Source: Astrothelium macrocarpum (taxonomy: Eukaryota; Ascomycota; Dothideomycetes; Trypetheliales; Trypetheliaceae). Taken from it: a DNA stretch of 64,000 nucleotides. The position numbers were made by a program, and so were the translations under genes. Under the pieces are notes generated by a model, which was given only the letters and a program-made list of their open reading frames with translations, made no database searches and was not told the DNA's origin. Position 1 is the first letter of the stretch; each line of letters starts with the position of its first letter. This document shows, one piece after another, positions 11,191-22,391 of this stretch. The stretch covers positions 248,001 to 312,000 of the forward strand of contig JAGEMR010000001.1 of NCBI GenBank assembly GCA_021030915.1, read 5' to 3'.

Positions 11191-12069
11191 ATGGTAATTC
11201 TCTCCAAACTTCTCTTCACCAATCGAACTCGAATAACAAAGTGTTGCTAGGTCCGATACGCCGCTACACACATCGAGTCGGGCAAGAGCGCTCGCGCTCG
11301 CGGCTCCTACCTTCGCGTCTCTTTCAAGAACACCCGCGAGACCGCACAAGCAATCAATGGCTGGAAAGTGTCGAGAGCACTCACATACTTGGAAAATGTC
11401 AAGGAACATAAGGAGGCAGTGCCGATGAGACGGTATGCTGGGAGCACTGGCCGCACCGCACAGGGTAAGTCCGTCAGTTGCGAGGATGCATAGACCGTCT
11501 GGAATCGAGAAAGTGTCTGGATCTTATAGATATCCACAAGCATAGGTGTATCTTGCTATGCATCACTACGTTCTTAAGATTCGCTACGATTGGCGGCGGC
11601 ATCATTTGCTGGGACATAATGGAATTGGTATGGAACGAGTCATTAATATTGTCATCAGGCAAGCAATTCGGCGTCACCAAGGCCCGCTGGCCCGTCAAAT
11701 CTGCTGAATTCCTCCTTTCGCTCCTCAAGAATGCCGAGGCCAACGCCGATACCAAGGGTCTTGATACCAGCAACCTGATCGTCAAGCATATCCAAGTCAA
11801 CCAAGCTCCCAAGCAAAGGAGGCGTACTTACCGTGCTCATGGTAGAGTAAGTTTACGCCTCATTCATAGTTCAAAACTATGGTAGTGCTTCAACTTACTG
11901 ACTTGATAAGATCAACCCTTACATGTCCAATCCCTGCCACATCGAGATGATCTTGACTGAAGGCGAAGAGGTCGTGCAGAAGGCACCCGCAGCTGTTCAT
12001 CGTGAACAATTAAGGCTGAACTCTCGGCAACGTGGTGCTAGGACTAGAAGGGCCACCACTCAAGCTTAA
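11191..12069 (+). CDS. rpl17: 60S ribosomal protein L17 (uL22)
   Basis: Model: exons 11191-11193, 11251-11464, 11659-11846 and 11911-12069, 187 residues. The first exon is the start codon alone (ATG followed by GTAATT). Splicing gives MVRYAATHIESGKSARARGS and later the conserved uL22 blocks NTRETAQAINGWKVSRAL, GVTKARWPVKSAEFLL and HIQVNQAPKQRRRTYRAHGR, ending in an Arg-rich tail. uL22 lines the peptide exit tunnel of the large subunit. The second intron is long for this genome (194 nt) and contains a perfect 9-bp inverted repeat. Intron-rich 5' ends with a tiny first exon are common in fungal ribosomal protein genes. Assignment is firm. Confidence 0.96.
11465..11658 (+). other. long RPL17 intron 2 with inverted repeat
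   Basis: 194 nt from GTAAGT to TCAG. GATGCATAG at 11485-11493 pairs exactly with CTATGCATC at 11556-11564, enclosing about 62 nt. This could fold as a hairpin and might host a small RNA, but no clear C/D boxes are present. Confidence 0.35.
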
Positions 12070-12587
12070 GCATGAAGGTTTACAGGGACCAGGCGTTTCG
12101 ATGAAGATTGTACCCTTTGCAGCACATATAGCTGAAATTCCAGACCTCATTAGCTATGCTTTGGGGGTCTTTGCATTTCGAAAGATTGATTATTACTGTA
12201 CTCGTAACCAATGTCTGAGACGTGATGCTGTTCCCATTTTCATCTATTTGCCTGGCAAGGAACTGTTTTCCAAGATCAAACTTAGCAAAAAACTTTTTCT
12301 ATGGTGTGTACAAAATGATCAATCTCGACTGCGCAAGACTTGGATACGAAATCTCCCTTCCATGTCACTATCGGAAAACCGTGTTAAGTCGAGGGTCTGC
12401 ATGAGGCTTGGCGAAAACTGCTCAGGACTCGATCGGTATGAACAGGTCTCATGTATTTCACAGCTCTCTACGTATGCACACGTAAAAACTCCGCCGTCTT
12501 TCATTGCTCTATGACGGATATGCTCTGTAACCCATTTGCCTGGTCAATTCCATCACACACGAAACATGAATTCCTCCCCAAGATTTA
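12070..12587. other. convergent 3' intergenic RPL17 / PBS2
   Basis: 518 bp between two stop codons. An open frame at 12032-12514 overlaps the RPL17 stop region but shows no family likeness. I treat the stretch as 3' UTRs. Confidence 0.55.
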
Positions 12588-14845
12588 TCATCTCTCGCTT
12601 GTCGGACTCTGCACAGCATCCAGAGGCGCAGTATGTAACGCCGGCTTCGCACTTTTGCCCATGGTCCCATTCTTTCTCCGTTCGATTGCCGCAATCACCC
12701 ACGCCGCAACCTCTTTATCAGCCGTTATGGGCTCTAGCTCCGCGGCTGCAGCTGTCGCTACTACTGCCTGTGCTGCAACGTCAGCTGCGCCTGGCGCTGC
12801 ATCCGACACTGCGATTCCGTCGGCAGCGCCGGCTATGGGCTCGGAGGTGACGGCTACAGCCGCTTCTTCGTCTTCCTCGGAGATGGTTGGCGGTTTGAGG
12901 AGAGGTGCGAGCCATGCGTGTTGGAGGAGCATGGCATATGTTGGTCGCATTTTGGGGATTTTGTTAAGACAGCCGCGGACGAAGTTGCGTGCTGCCTCAC
13001 TGTAACCATCGGTAGGAAGATCGGGAGGCTCGCCATCGACAATTGCCTACATCGGGACCAACAATGTTAGCGTACTCGATTTTCCACAGTGTAAATATGA
13101 CATGCGAGAATATGCAAGCAGCGCAATGCAGGAAATTGACTTACGCTGAGCTGACTGAAAATATTGTTGTACGTTTCGGGAGGATATGGATATCTTCCCA
13201 ATGCACATTCGATGATGGTCAGACCCAGACTCCAGATATCGCTCTGTACACTGTAGGTACCGCCTCCTGGGTTCGCTCCAGCTTGTGCAACGCCGCCGCT
13301 GCTGATCCGCTCAGGTGCCATGTAACTTTGACATCCGATATTCGTCTTTGCTATACTTGCCACTAGATTTCCAGAGACCCCAAAATCACATATTTTGACC
13401 TGACCTCGAGTATTGACTAGGATATTTGTTGGCTTCACGTCACGATGTATGATGTTGTGTTCGTCTTTCAAGCTCTTTAAGCCCATCACCGTGCTCAATG
13501 CAATCTTCCTGAGAACACTCTCAGGTATGCCATCGCCATATAGTTTGTCGATAGAGCCACCATCCATAAACTCCATACAGATGTAAACTGCACCCTCTTG
13601 GAAAAATGCACCGTAGAAATCGACTATGAAAGGTGAGATGCAACGGTGTAATATGTCAAGTTCCATAATGATGGCAGCAAATTTGGCATCGTCAAGTTCG
13701 AGGCGGAGCTCTTTCATGGCCATAATGACACCTGTAGTGCCCCCTCTAGTTATTGCGTTATTGTCTGGGGCTGCAATAGGGCTATGTGTTGTACTCGACT
13801 TTGTGGAATCTGATGCCTTCGAAGTATTAGGAGACGTGGGAACGGCGGGAGCTGAGTGTGTCGGCTGCGCTTTGTTGCCTGCAAGACCTAACCCCGGCCT
13901 TCGCATAGTAGGACGACTGTGACGGACTTTGTAGACGGTTCCGTAGTTGCCTTTTCCAAGCTCATCCAAGGTGTCCACTTCATCTAGAGATATGTTAAAA
14001 CTTTGTCCACCAGCAAAATCGACGCCCTTGTTGTGCAAAACGGCTTTGTCTTTGAAAGTAAGGCTTCCGGTTTCCTTGTCAATGAATCTAGAGTACTTGT
14101 CCAACATTGTCCCACCATGCGGCTGGCTCTGTGAGTCTTCTGCCCCCTCCTGTCCATCATTTCCACTGTTCATTTGTGAAAGCGTAAGCCCCGGCTTTTT
14201 TTTCCTGACTGGAGCTGGTCCACCACTCGGAGGTGGCGATGGTGCAGATCCTGGGAGACCGCCTGGGAGAGCCATTCCTCGCTTTTGTGCCAGCGAAGGC
14301 TTTGCTCCTCCCAAATGTGGTACCACCGGCGCGGAGTGGATATTTTGTGGTGCAGGTCTGCCAATGCCTGGTGGTAATTGAAAATTGCTTGGAATTCCCC
14401 CTGCTGCAGTAGGTCCTCCTGGAGATAAAATGTTCGTTCTATTAGGACCCGGGCTACCAGTTGGTTGACTTCCTGGCGTACCTGGTTGTAGCCCTGGCGG
14501 CTTTGGGGCTCCTTGACGCTCCAAGTGAAATCTTCTCATTTTTTCCTGAATGTCGGAAGTGAGTCCACTTCCCCTTGAGGACAATGTAGGCGGTGTCATT
14601 CCAGGTCTTCTTGCGGCATTGAGGCTACCCAGTGGGGTAGAAGAGGCGGTCATGCCTGCTGTAGTTGCTGAACTTCCTGAGCTTGTTCGGCTGCCGTATG
14701 GGGGGCTTGCGAGAGAAGGGGTCGATCTCGACGGAGGCAGATCATTGGTAGGGGAAGGAGAAGGCGGTTCAGGTGATGACAGTGGGGAGTCGGACTGAAG
14801 GTCGAGTGGTTGGTCGTTATGAGAGTCTGGAGGCGTCGAAGCCAT
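12588..14845 (-). CDS. pbs2: MAP kinase kinase Pbs2 (HOG osmostress pathway)
   Basis: Model: exons 14845-13145 and 13046-12588, 719 residues. A long Ser/Pro-rich, disordered N-terminus (about 1-290) precedes the kinase domain. Visible motifs are the glycine loop LGKGNYGTVYKV (about 297), the catalytic lysine in IMAMKEL (about 378), HRDVKPTN (about 467), DFG (about 487) and the MAPKK activation loop SIAKT, with its two phosphorylation sites near 497 and 501. A Ser/Thr/Pro-rich insert of roughly 60 residues separates strands 2 and 3. The C-terminus has an Ala/Val-rich stretch and ends with KPALHTAPLDAV. Pbs2 passes signals from MAPKKKs to Hog1 in the cytosol. The start is the only ATG in frame after the upstream stop. 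Assignment is firm. Confidence 0.94.
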
Positions 14846-16225
14846 CTTCGAGGAAGGTGGTAGAACTTCTTGGCTGGCTGGTAATTCGATTGAAAGAAGA
14901 GTGCACAAAGGACTTTTTGAATGATAATATCTAACAGAGAAGTAAAATTAGGGACAAATGTATGCAGACCAAAGCCTTGTTGGAAAAACGCAGCCGCGTT
15001 CCAGGCGTGAGTGACGGGCAGCAAGTTTATTATAGTGGGTAGGTGTCCGTTCAGAACGCGACAAACAAGTAGACCAAGGGCGCGAGCAGCGATCGATGCA
15101 AATTCGGAAAAGGCGACAAATTATCTCGCAGTACAGAAGGCAACGTAAGGTGGCAAATGTCGAAGAGCGAAGGGTCAGGGCAGTATGGTAATTGTGACGG
15201 GGGTACTTCGAGAGGGCGAATTGGAATTTGGCGGCGTTGGGGCAAAGCAAGTGCAGCTTTAGTGCAGAAGGTCAGACTGGAAGCTGTCTGATAGGAAGTG
15301 TCAGGCGCGACTGGACCTTTGCAGGTAATGTAGAGAGAATGGCTGGTAGGGTTTGGAATGGCAGCGTGGTAGAGAGCGGGAAAGCAAGGCGTGAACTCGC
15401 ATGGTGGGGAGAGGTAGATTACGACGGAAGTGGAGATGAATTAGCATGGGGCAGATTCTGAGGTCAAAGGTCTGCCCTTATGGACTGGTCGCCTCATTAC
15501 GGCTCAAGAGCGTGCTGCGCATTCTGGCCTCATCCAAGAGCATCATGACAGCGTGGTCACGGTGGATGGACATGGCGATGATCTCGCGAACATGAGCCAC
15601 ATCCCTTCGCATCGAGATCCGTTTAGCCACACGTCTAGATTATTGCCAGTTGCAGCAGACCGGCGTGTAGATCCATCCTCATCCTCGAACCCGGTCTTCT
15701 CCGTGCTAGCTAAGGCACGTCGAAGGAGCCTCACTTCTGCCCATGCCGTCCAAGGGCTGATCAGTGGCCGGATCGATGTCTAGTGCCAGTCTCCTCAGGC
15801 TTTGCCGCCAAGGGTAGGCAAGGAAACACACTGGCTTGGCACAGATTGCAGTTTACACTTTACCTGCTGCAGCGTGTTTCCGTCCCAAAGCAACGGAGAT
15901 GCCCGTGCCGAGCCGGCTCTGCACATTCTGACCAGTGACCTCATCGCACAACAAACTCTTGATTCCGTTCAATTGTTTGCCTCACCGCTTGCTTCTGTTC
16001 TCGTCGTTCATTGATCCTTGCCGTGCCGCTGTGACCCTTTCGGCCACGGCTTGGCCGTTGGCCTTCACGAGCATCAAGCTTATGCCGTGGGCCGAGGCGT
16101 AGCGTCTGGAGAAATTGTTGAGAAAAGCCCAGACCGTTGAATGACCCAAAACAAAACAAAACCCAAGCTTCGTGCAGCTTCTTGCAACTGCTTCGCGAAT
16201 CATCTTTCCATTAGCTCCGCGCACC
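14846..16225. other. divergent intergenic PBS2 / ELO-family gene
   Basis: 1,380 bp carrying both promoters and probably a long PBS2 leader. CT-rich and CA-rich runs occur before each start, including A-rich AAACAAAAC repeats near 16147-16160. No gene or repeat family recognised. Confidence 0.5.
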
Positions 16226-18493
16226 ATGTCCGCCCCCTCTGTTTACCTCTCCTTCCCGGACCTGTCAATCTTTAAGCTTCGACCCGATTCTTACCCTGAA
16301 GCTCTTCCACCCCCTTCAGGCGAGCACTCACTACGAAGTCCCTGGGACATCTCCAACAAGACTTACAATTTCTGGCTACAAGCTGAAATACCAATTACTT
16401 TCGCCACCGTTTACGCAGCTATCATCATCAGTCTCAACACATTCAATCGTCGGACAGGGAATCAGCCATGGCGCATATCCAAATCCAAGCTCTTCCGATA
16501 CTCTGTTCTGGCTCACAACATCTTCTTGATGCTGTATAGCGCCGCAACCTTCGCCGCATTGGTGCGAGCCTTGCGGCACACATGGCCAAGCTATGGAGGT
16601 TACGAGTACAAATTTGCCGAAGCTGTAGACGCACTTTGCAAGATGCATGGCCCACGTGGGCTTGGAGACGCTGCCTTCTACAGCAGAACCAGCAACCAAT
16701 GGATAGTCAAGAATACTGCTATTCATCTAGACTCAAATGGATTGCCAGACTCTACAGACGTTGGTCGGCTGTGGAATGAGGGACTGGCATTCTGGGGATG
16801 GTGGTTCTATTTGAGCAAATTCTACGAAGTCATTGACAGTTTCATTCTGGTCTTTAAAGGCAAGAAGAGCAGTACTTTGCAAATCTACCATCACGCAGGT
16901 GCCATGGCAGCCATGTGGGCTGGCATTCGCTACATGAGTCCGCCCATCTGGATGTTCGTCTGCGTAAACTCTTTTATACATACTTGGATGGTAAGTCCCT
17001 TCATCCATCGCCCACCGCTCGTTAATCATTAGCTGAGAATGCTCCAGTATGGCTACTACACGGCATCGGCACTTGGATATCGCGTTCCTATCTGGTTTAA
17101 GCGAACACTGACGACATGTCAAATCATGCAATTTGTTGTTGGAGCACTTTTTGCCGCAGCACACCTTTTTGTCTCATACTCAGTCCCAGTTTCAACGCCA
17201 TACTACATTTTCGCCAATGTTGCAAGCATCGCGAGCGTTGCAACTGAGACTCTACCCTCGTCAGCCTCCTCAGTGATGTCTGCAGCTGCGCCAACAATGA
17301 CGACGCAACTTGCAAGCTTCTTGAAGAAAATGGCTTTCCGTGCCGCTGGGCAAGAAGGTCTTGCTGAGAATGTCGGGCCCCGTCTGGGTGGCATTGAGGA
17401 GTCGGTCCGTGTTGAAGAACAAAAGATTCTAGAGCCCATTCGAGAAATTCGATATCGCAATGAATATCAAAGGGTTTCATGCATTGATACTACCGGGGAA
17501 AGCTTTGCAATTTGGTTGAATTTAATCTACCTTTTTCCACTGACGTAAGTATATCACTTCGTGTTGAGGTTTCGATGGTGTGATCTTTGTAGCAGGTGAC
17601 AACATCTAGAATTTTGCTGACAAATTTCGGGGTTCTTAAGTTGGTTATTCCTTCGGTTTTTCATTCGATCCTATACGAGTCGCATTTCAAAATCTACGAC
17701 TAGACAGCAAAAGCCAATCACCAGCCGCGGCCATGCGATTGTTGGGGCTTCGAAGGATGCCATGAAAGACACTGACAAGGCATTTGAGAAAGCGGGTGAT
17801 CAGGCTGAACGTACGGTAAAAGACATCGGTGAAGAAGTGAGGAAAGATCTGGCAGAACTTCGTCGCGAGTTGGCCAATTCAAAGAGCGAAGACCGTATAC
17901 ATGCTCTAGAAGAGCAGACGAAAGCATTGAGTGAGACGGCGATGCACAATCTGAAGCACAGAATGGCTCAGATTGCATCCAGTGGCAGCGTAGAAGAGAA
18001 ATGGAAGCAAGCAGAACAGTTTGTTGTGGAAAATACAAAAATACAAAGCGAAAGGATTTTTGCAAACGGCTATAGGAGCACAAATGAAGCCCCGAATGAA
18101 TCAAACGAACCTGACGGATATCAAGAGGATCAGGAAGAAGTTGATCAAAAACAATCACAAGACTTTGGCCCTCTCCACAGCGATACGGGAGCTGATGGGG
18201 TAAATAATAACTCCGGATCAGAGCAGATTGAGGAATCGACGGTGAATAAAGACGAGAGCACAGAACGAACGAATGAACAGCCTAACACGCATCCAATTTC
18301 CGAAACATCGATCGAAGACGCTAACAAAGAGAATGAGGATCCAAGCGGAACGCAATCGGGTGGTGGCACGGAACCTGGAAGCATGGCCACGAGCCAAACA
18401 GTCAGCGATTTGGATGGCAGCTATGCGGATGTGTTGAAGGGCGACGCGAAGTCTACAAAATCAATTGAGAAGGACGATGAGAGCGAGTCATGA
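16226..18493 (+). CDS. ELO-family fatty acid elongase with long C-terminal tail
   Basis: Model: exons 16226-16990, 17048-17544 and 17641-18493, 704 residues. The first 400 or so residues hold several membrane helices and the ELO signature: WWFYLSKFYEVIDSFILVFKGKK, here split by rank into FYEVIDS and KKSSTLQIYHHAGAM. The family's HXXHH box reads QIYHH, so its first histidine is Gln; the last two histidines are kept. After the last helices (about residue 430) comes a hydrophilic tail of some 270 residues: a charged coiled-coil segment (DQAERTVKDIGEEVRKDL) followed by an acidic, Asn/Ser/Glu-rich end. Ordinary ELO condensing enzymes of the ER have 280-350 residues. The reading frame runs through all three exons, so the tail belongs to this gene. 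Substrate length is unknown. Confidence 0.82.
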
Positions 18494-19772
18494 CATATCG
18501 CTAGGAAACTTAATGAAAGCCTGTTGAATTGATTGACATAATTTTGGCTGTTGCAAATGCAACACTATTACCGATTCATTCTGACTTGAATAGACATGGG
18601 CTACTGTTGTTTGCCTTGGAAGTTAATCATCTCTGCTGACATGGCATTTTTGGCCTGGTCTGCCTCTTATGGAGCTGAGAAAAGGTTTTTCAAGGATTCT
18701 GTGACATGGAATCCCTAATCTTCACTGAATTCACAGAAGAATGTAGAATACTTGGGTGGAAACACCTCAAAATCCTCGTCTTTGGCTCATTTAACTACTA
18801 AAATGCTGCTCCACCTAGAATTAATATATTACAAATTAAGTGATCATTACAAGTATTGTTTAAGGATTGGCAGAATCCTAGTCTTTACTCCTATCAGTTC
18901 TTGCTAAGTTCAGTTCTTGCTAAGTTCAGTTCAGCCATGATTGGGACGAGAAGCGACACTCGTCTAACAGTTTCACGAACCGCGCGGTCCGGACATGATC
19001 CGGTGCCTCTTTTCCGGCCATTCACAGTGCTTTTTTCTTATTGGTGTGTGAAACTTATTCAGTGTATCTTCGTGATAAGATGATCTGGCTTCTCAAAGAT
19101 GAATCTGGTACGTCTACAAAAAGTCCGCCTACTGCCACGTCGAAGGCAGCTACTAATTAAGGGGTGAACTCATAAGTGTTCTATCTGTTCCACAAGGCTT
19201 ATTGAAACTCAATATTAGCACTGTACCCGGTACCTTTCCACAATGAAGCTAATAATCATAACTCAGCCATAATCAGTCTCAAATTCGGCTAGCTGGTCGG
19301 GTCGGCCCGTTGACTTGCGATGACCCACACCTCCAGCCCAATCTCCTGGGACACAAGCTTCGCGTATGGCGCTGACTAAGATGTCTGATACTAAGCATCT
19401 TGTTCTTATCGTATCTGTTGTGCATGCCGTCTCCTCATAAATCCTGAACAGCTGACCTCGTCTATTGCATGGCACCTCAGCTTGTTAAGCTACTGATGCT
19501 AAGACCAAGACGTCTCCTTTGCGTCTCAGAAGTGGAGACGTTGTTCACTCCAGAAATTTGCAGGCCTATTCCTATAAAGAACCAGCTGTTCAACCATAGT
19601 ACAACCAAGAGTGATCGTCGACTTTCAACTTCTTGAATTGAAAATCTATAGAACGACTACGAGACTAGGCACAAAAGAGCCATAATGTTTCAAGATTTAA
19701 ATCCACATTCAGCTCAAACGTTAAACCGCGCCGAAAACACCGATACTTTGCTTCCTATCACATAAGATCTGC
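18494..19772. other. AT-rich convergent intergenic region
   Basis: 1,279 bp between the elongase stop and the AA9 stop. It is AT-rich with a small tandem repeat (18895-18934). No gene is supported. Confidence 0.5.
18895..18934 (+). repeat. 16-bp tandem repeat, 2.5 copies
   Basis: The unit CAGTTCTTGCTAAGTT occurs twice without change and is followed by half a unit (CAGTTCAG). Confidence 0.8.
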
Positions 19773-20584
19773 TCAGCAGCTAAAGACTGATGGTCCTGGA
19801 GCAGTATAATTAGTTACAGGAGGGTAATAGATATCAATCAAGATGCCGGGATCTGTCGCTGAGTAGGCGCCTGGCAAGCTAACGGTTGCAGGTGACTCGG
19901 CCGAAGCTCCTGAAGCAGCAGTAACAGTGATCTGGGCGCATTCCATATAGAACTGAGCACCGCCCTCTGTGCTAGCTGCATGAAGGGCGAGGACTTCGCC
20001 GCGAAGAAGATACTGGCCTGGCGCAATGCAGGCTGGAATCGTGACCGTTTGGACTCCACCGTCGGCTATAAGGCGATCGGTACCCCAGGTAGAGTCACTG
20101 GGAGTGAATGCGTCCTGTGCGATTTTGAACCATCCGCTCCCATATCCAACATCGGTAAGGGCATCATCAACTTTCTTCATGTATGCCATCACAGGACCTT
20201 TATGACTTGAGTCAATGACGTCTGATGCGTTACTTGTCAGGGTGTGCCTCCAGGTCAGTTGAGCAGTAGATCCTGCGGCAACAGTAATGATGTCTGATGA
20301 GGGAGTCGTTGGATTTGGGCCACCATTGCACGCAAGGTCATCCGATGTCACGTCTGTAATGGGCTTGAAACTTGGTCAGCTCTTCCTTATTACCTCATCA
20401 ACGATTGACATACGCCATCGTAGGAAGGATCACGAATTGCATATCCAATAGCTATAGCTAATTAGTCATTTCAGAAGACACCCGTGAATATAGTCTCACG
20501 ATTGTTGTTTAGTTGGACGAATATAGTATGCGCAACTGCTGCCGGAATGGCTGCAGTATAAAAGATAGCACTATTGAGTTTCAT
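19773..20584 (-). CDS. AA9 lytic polysaccharide monooxygenase (secreted, cellulose-active family)
   Basis: Model: exons 20584-20500, 20451-20414 and 20363-19773, 237 residues. The signal peptide (18 residues, ending AAVA) is cut just before the histidine that starts the mature protein (HTIFVQL); this N-terminal His coordinates copper. The second His of the brace is in DSSHKGPVMAYMKK, the axial Tyr in QFYMECAQI, and the second-sphere His in LALHAA. The conserved AA9 block GYAIRDPSYDGPITDVTSDD is completed across the second intron. AA9 enzymes cut crystalline cellulose oxidatively outside the cell. No carbohydrate-binding module is attached. The short middle exon has two possible acceptors six bases apart (after TTAG or CTATAG); the second fits the branch-site spacing better and adds no residues between NNN and PIGYAI. 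Confidence 0.93.
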
Positions 20585-20916
20585 TTTGAAGGTTTGCTTT
20601 TCGAGTGAAAGGAATATGAAATGCTGTTGTCGAAATCGCAAATCTCGACATGTATTTATGAAATGCCCGTTAATCCGCGTGATCTAGGACGTAAATTAAA
20701 TTTCATACTAGTAATGCAACATTACTAGAAAGAGTAATACGGAAAGGGAACGCAATATGGATAAAACACGGCCACGACCATTTAAGGTTCTTACAGCCAA
20801 TGACAGCCATGGTAATATCGTCGAGAACTTTGAGCAATATTACTCCAACATTATGAAGGAAAGGACTCTGCACAGAACCTTACACCACATCCAGACAGCG
20901 GCAAAACATACACAAA

Positions 20917-20929
20917 CGGACAAAATCCG
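20917..20929. promoter_or_regulatory. CGG-N7-CCG palindrome, possible zinc-cluster site
   Basis: CGGACAAAATCCG lies 333 bp before the AA9 start codon. Zn2Cys6 regulators bind CGG...CCG pairs with factor-specific spacing. The site alone does not identify a factor. Confidence 0.25.
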
Positions 20930-21370
20930 AAGGTAATGGCCTCGTGAAAGGTGTCAAAACACGGTTCGTCCGTAGTAACGGACAAAAAGCGCGGTCTAAC
21001 GAAACGTCGCACGAAAGATTTATTCGTGGGTCTTGTGGAAATTAGGAGGCAGGAGGAACGAGGCAGGGAGTGGATTTTGCCGAAAACGCGGAATAATATG
21101 GATTGCGCTCCCTGCCGATTTTCCCCTGCCCAATTTGGTTTGAGTCAGTCAGTCATCCGGCGGAACCCTGACGTGCACTGGCTTGGCCCATGCATTGCAC
21201 AAAACGTACATAACGCTATTTCAACCGCAAGAGTTTCAAGTGGCTCCGCGCTTTTCACAGATAGCCTGAAAACAGGCCAGAGAGGAAATGCGATGCCAGC
21301 GGACGGCCACAACTCATGCGTAGTACTGTGAGAACAGCATAACAAATTTTCGACAAGCCTGTCTTGAAAG

Positions 21371-21661
21371 CTATGGCGGTCCAACGACCTTTTCGGTGCC
21401 TAGATCTAGACCCGCAATTCTTGCATCTCTGACTTCTTCGACAAAAGTTGCCTGTCTTTTCGGTTTCAAGTGCATAAAATCTTGTCGGACATCTCTTTTC
21501 TGCCTTTCTAAACCACTCATGAAACCAACCTTACCATTGTTAGCAACTAATTCCGTCGAACTGGTTTCCTCCCTTGCAATCAAGGTGTACGTTGCAAGGA
21601 CAACTTGAGCAACGATAACGATGGCGACATCAAGGCCAGTTTGGATGATCGTTGAAGGCAT
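21371..21661 (-). CDS. possible small single-pass membrane protein
   Basis: 96 codons from a true ATG. The N-terminal 28 residues form one hydrophobic helix (VAIVIVAQVVLATYTLI), followed by a charged tail rich in Arg, Lys and Glu. No family is recognised and no introns are needed. It lies alone between the AA9 and PTH11-like genes. It could equally be a chance frame. Confidence 0.35.
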   Translation of the reverse strand: MPSTIIQTGLDVAIVIVAQVVLATYTLIAREETSSTELVANNGKVGFMSGLERQKRDVRQDFMHLKPKRQATFVEEVRDARIAGLDLGTEKVVGPP

Positions 21662-22391
21662 CCCCGCCGTGCAGAACTACGCCGTTCATAAGAATCGCTC
21701 TTATAGGTCATTTTGCAAGGCACTATGCAGGCACAAGCACACAATGGTGCTGTGATTGCAACGACATGACTATCATGTGCTTTTGCTGAAGCTAGCCAAG
21801 GATTGCCATGTTTTCCAATTCCCTCGTCTGAAATCTTGAAATTTCCCAAGACAGCAAGTGTTATGAAGGAAAGCCGCGGTTAGGGTATCAGCTTCAAGTA
21901 CGTCGAAGCATCACGCCATCACTCACACGAAAAAAGAGAGTTTATTGAATACTATCGCAAAAATGGAAAGAACTGCAGTTGCAGCCACTGAGATCAATTG
22001 CTTGAACTTGTTTAGTCTTTTGAGGATGGTTCTCGTCGAGATTGCTTCGACCTAATCCCCTTGATAACACCGATCTAGCTTAGAAGAGGCAAAGACGTTG
22101 AGCAACGGGTGTAAGTGATTATCATATAACTCCGTGGAGCCCCATCACAAAACGCCTGAATAAGCTTTGGAGCTGCCAGTAACAACACAAACAATAATCG
22201 TACATGGGTACATCCACAGCATCAAACCGCGTAAAGAAATCTTGAGCGTAAGGCTGAGAGCGCTTGCCATGAATCGTGTCTCAGATCAGCTCGTTGGCGT
22301 AATGGACGTACTTGTTTCACTTCAAGTTTCTTCCCTTAGGACCCTCCACTTTTTGTGCCACTTAATCAAGCACATTGTGCTTGTAGGCTCT

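Larger units (their letters stand above)
20585..22391. other. intergenic: AA9 promoter and gene-poor stretch
   Basis: 1,807 bp upstream of the AA9 gene and downstream of the PTH11-like gene. A CGG-N7-CCG palindrome (20917-20929) and one candidate small gene (21371-21661) are the only items seen. Other open frames are short and unlike any family. Confidence 0.45.

Noticed and set aside
12032..12514. 160-codon plus-strand frame after RPL17
   Set aside because: It overlaps the RPL17 end in another frame, lacks a family pattern and fits 3' UTR.
20951..21331. 126-codon plus-strand frame
   Set aside because: Composition is irregular, with no domain and no splice continuation.
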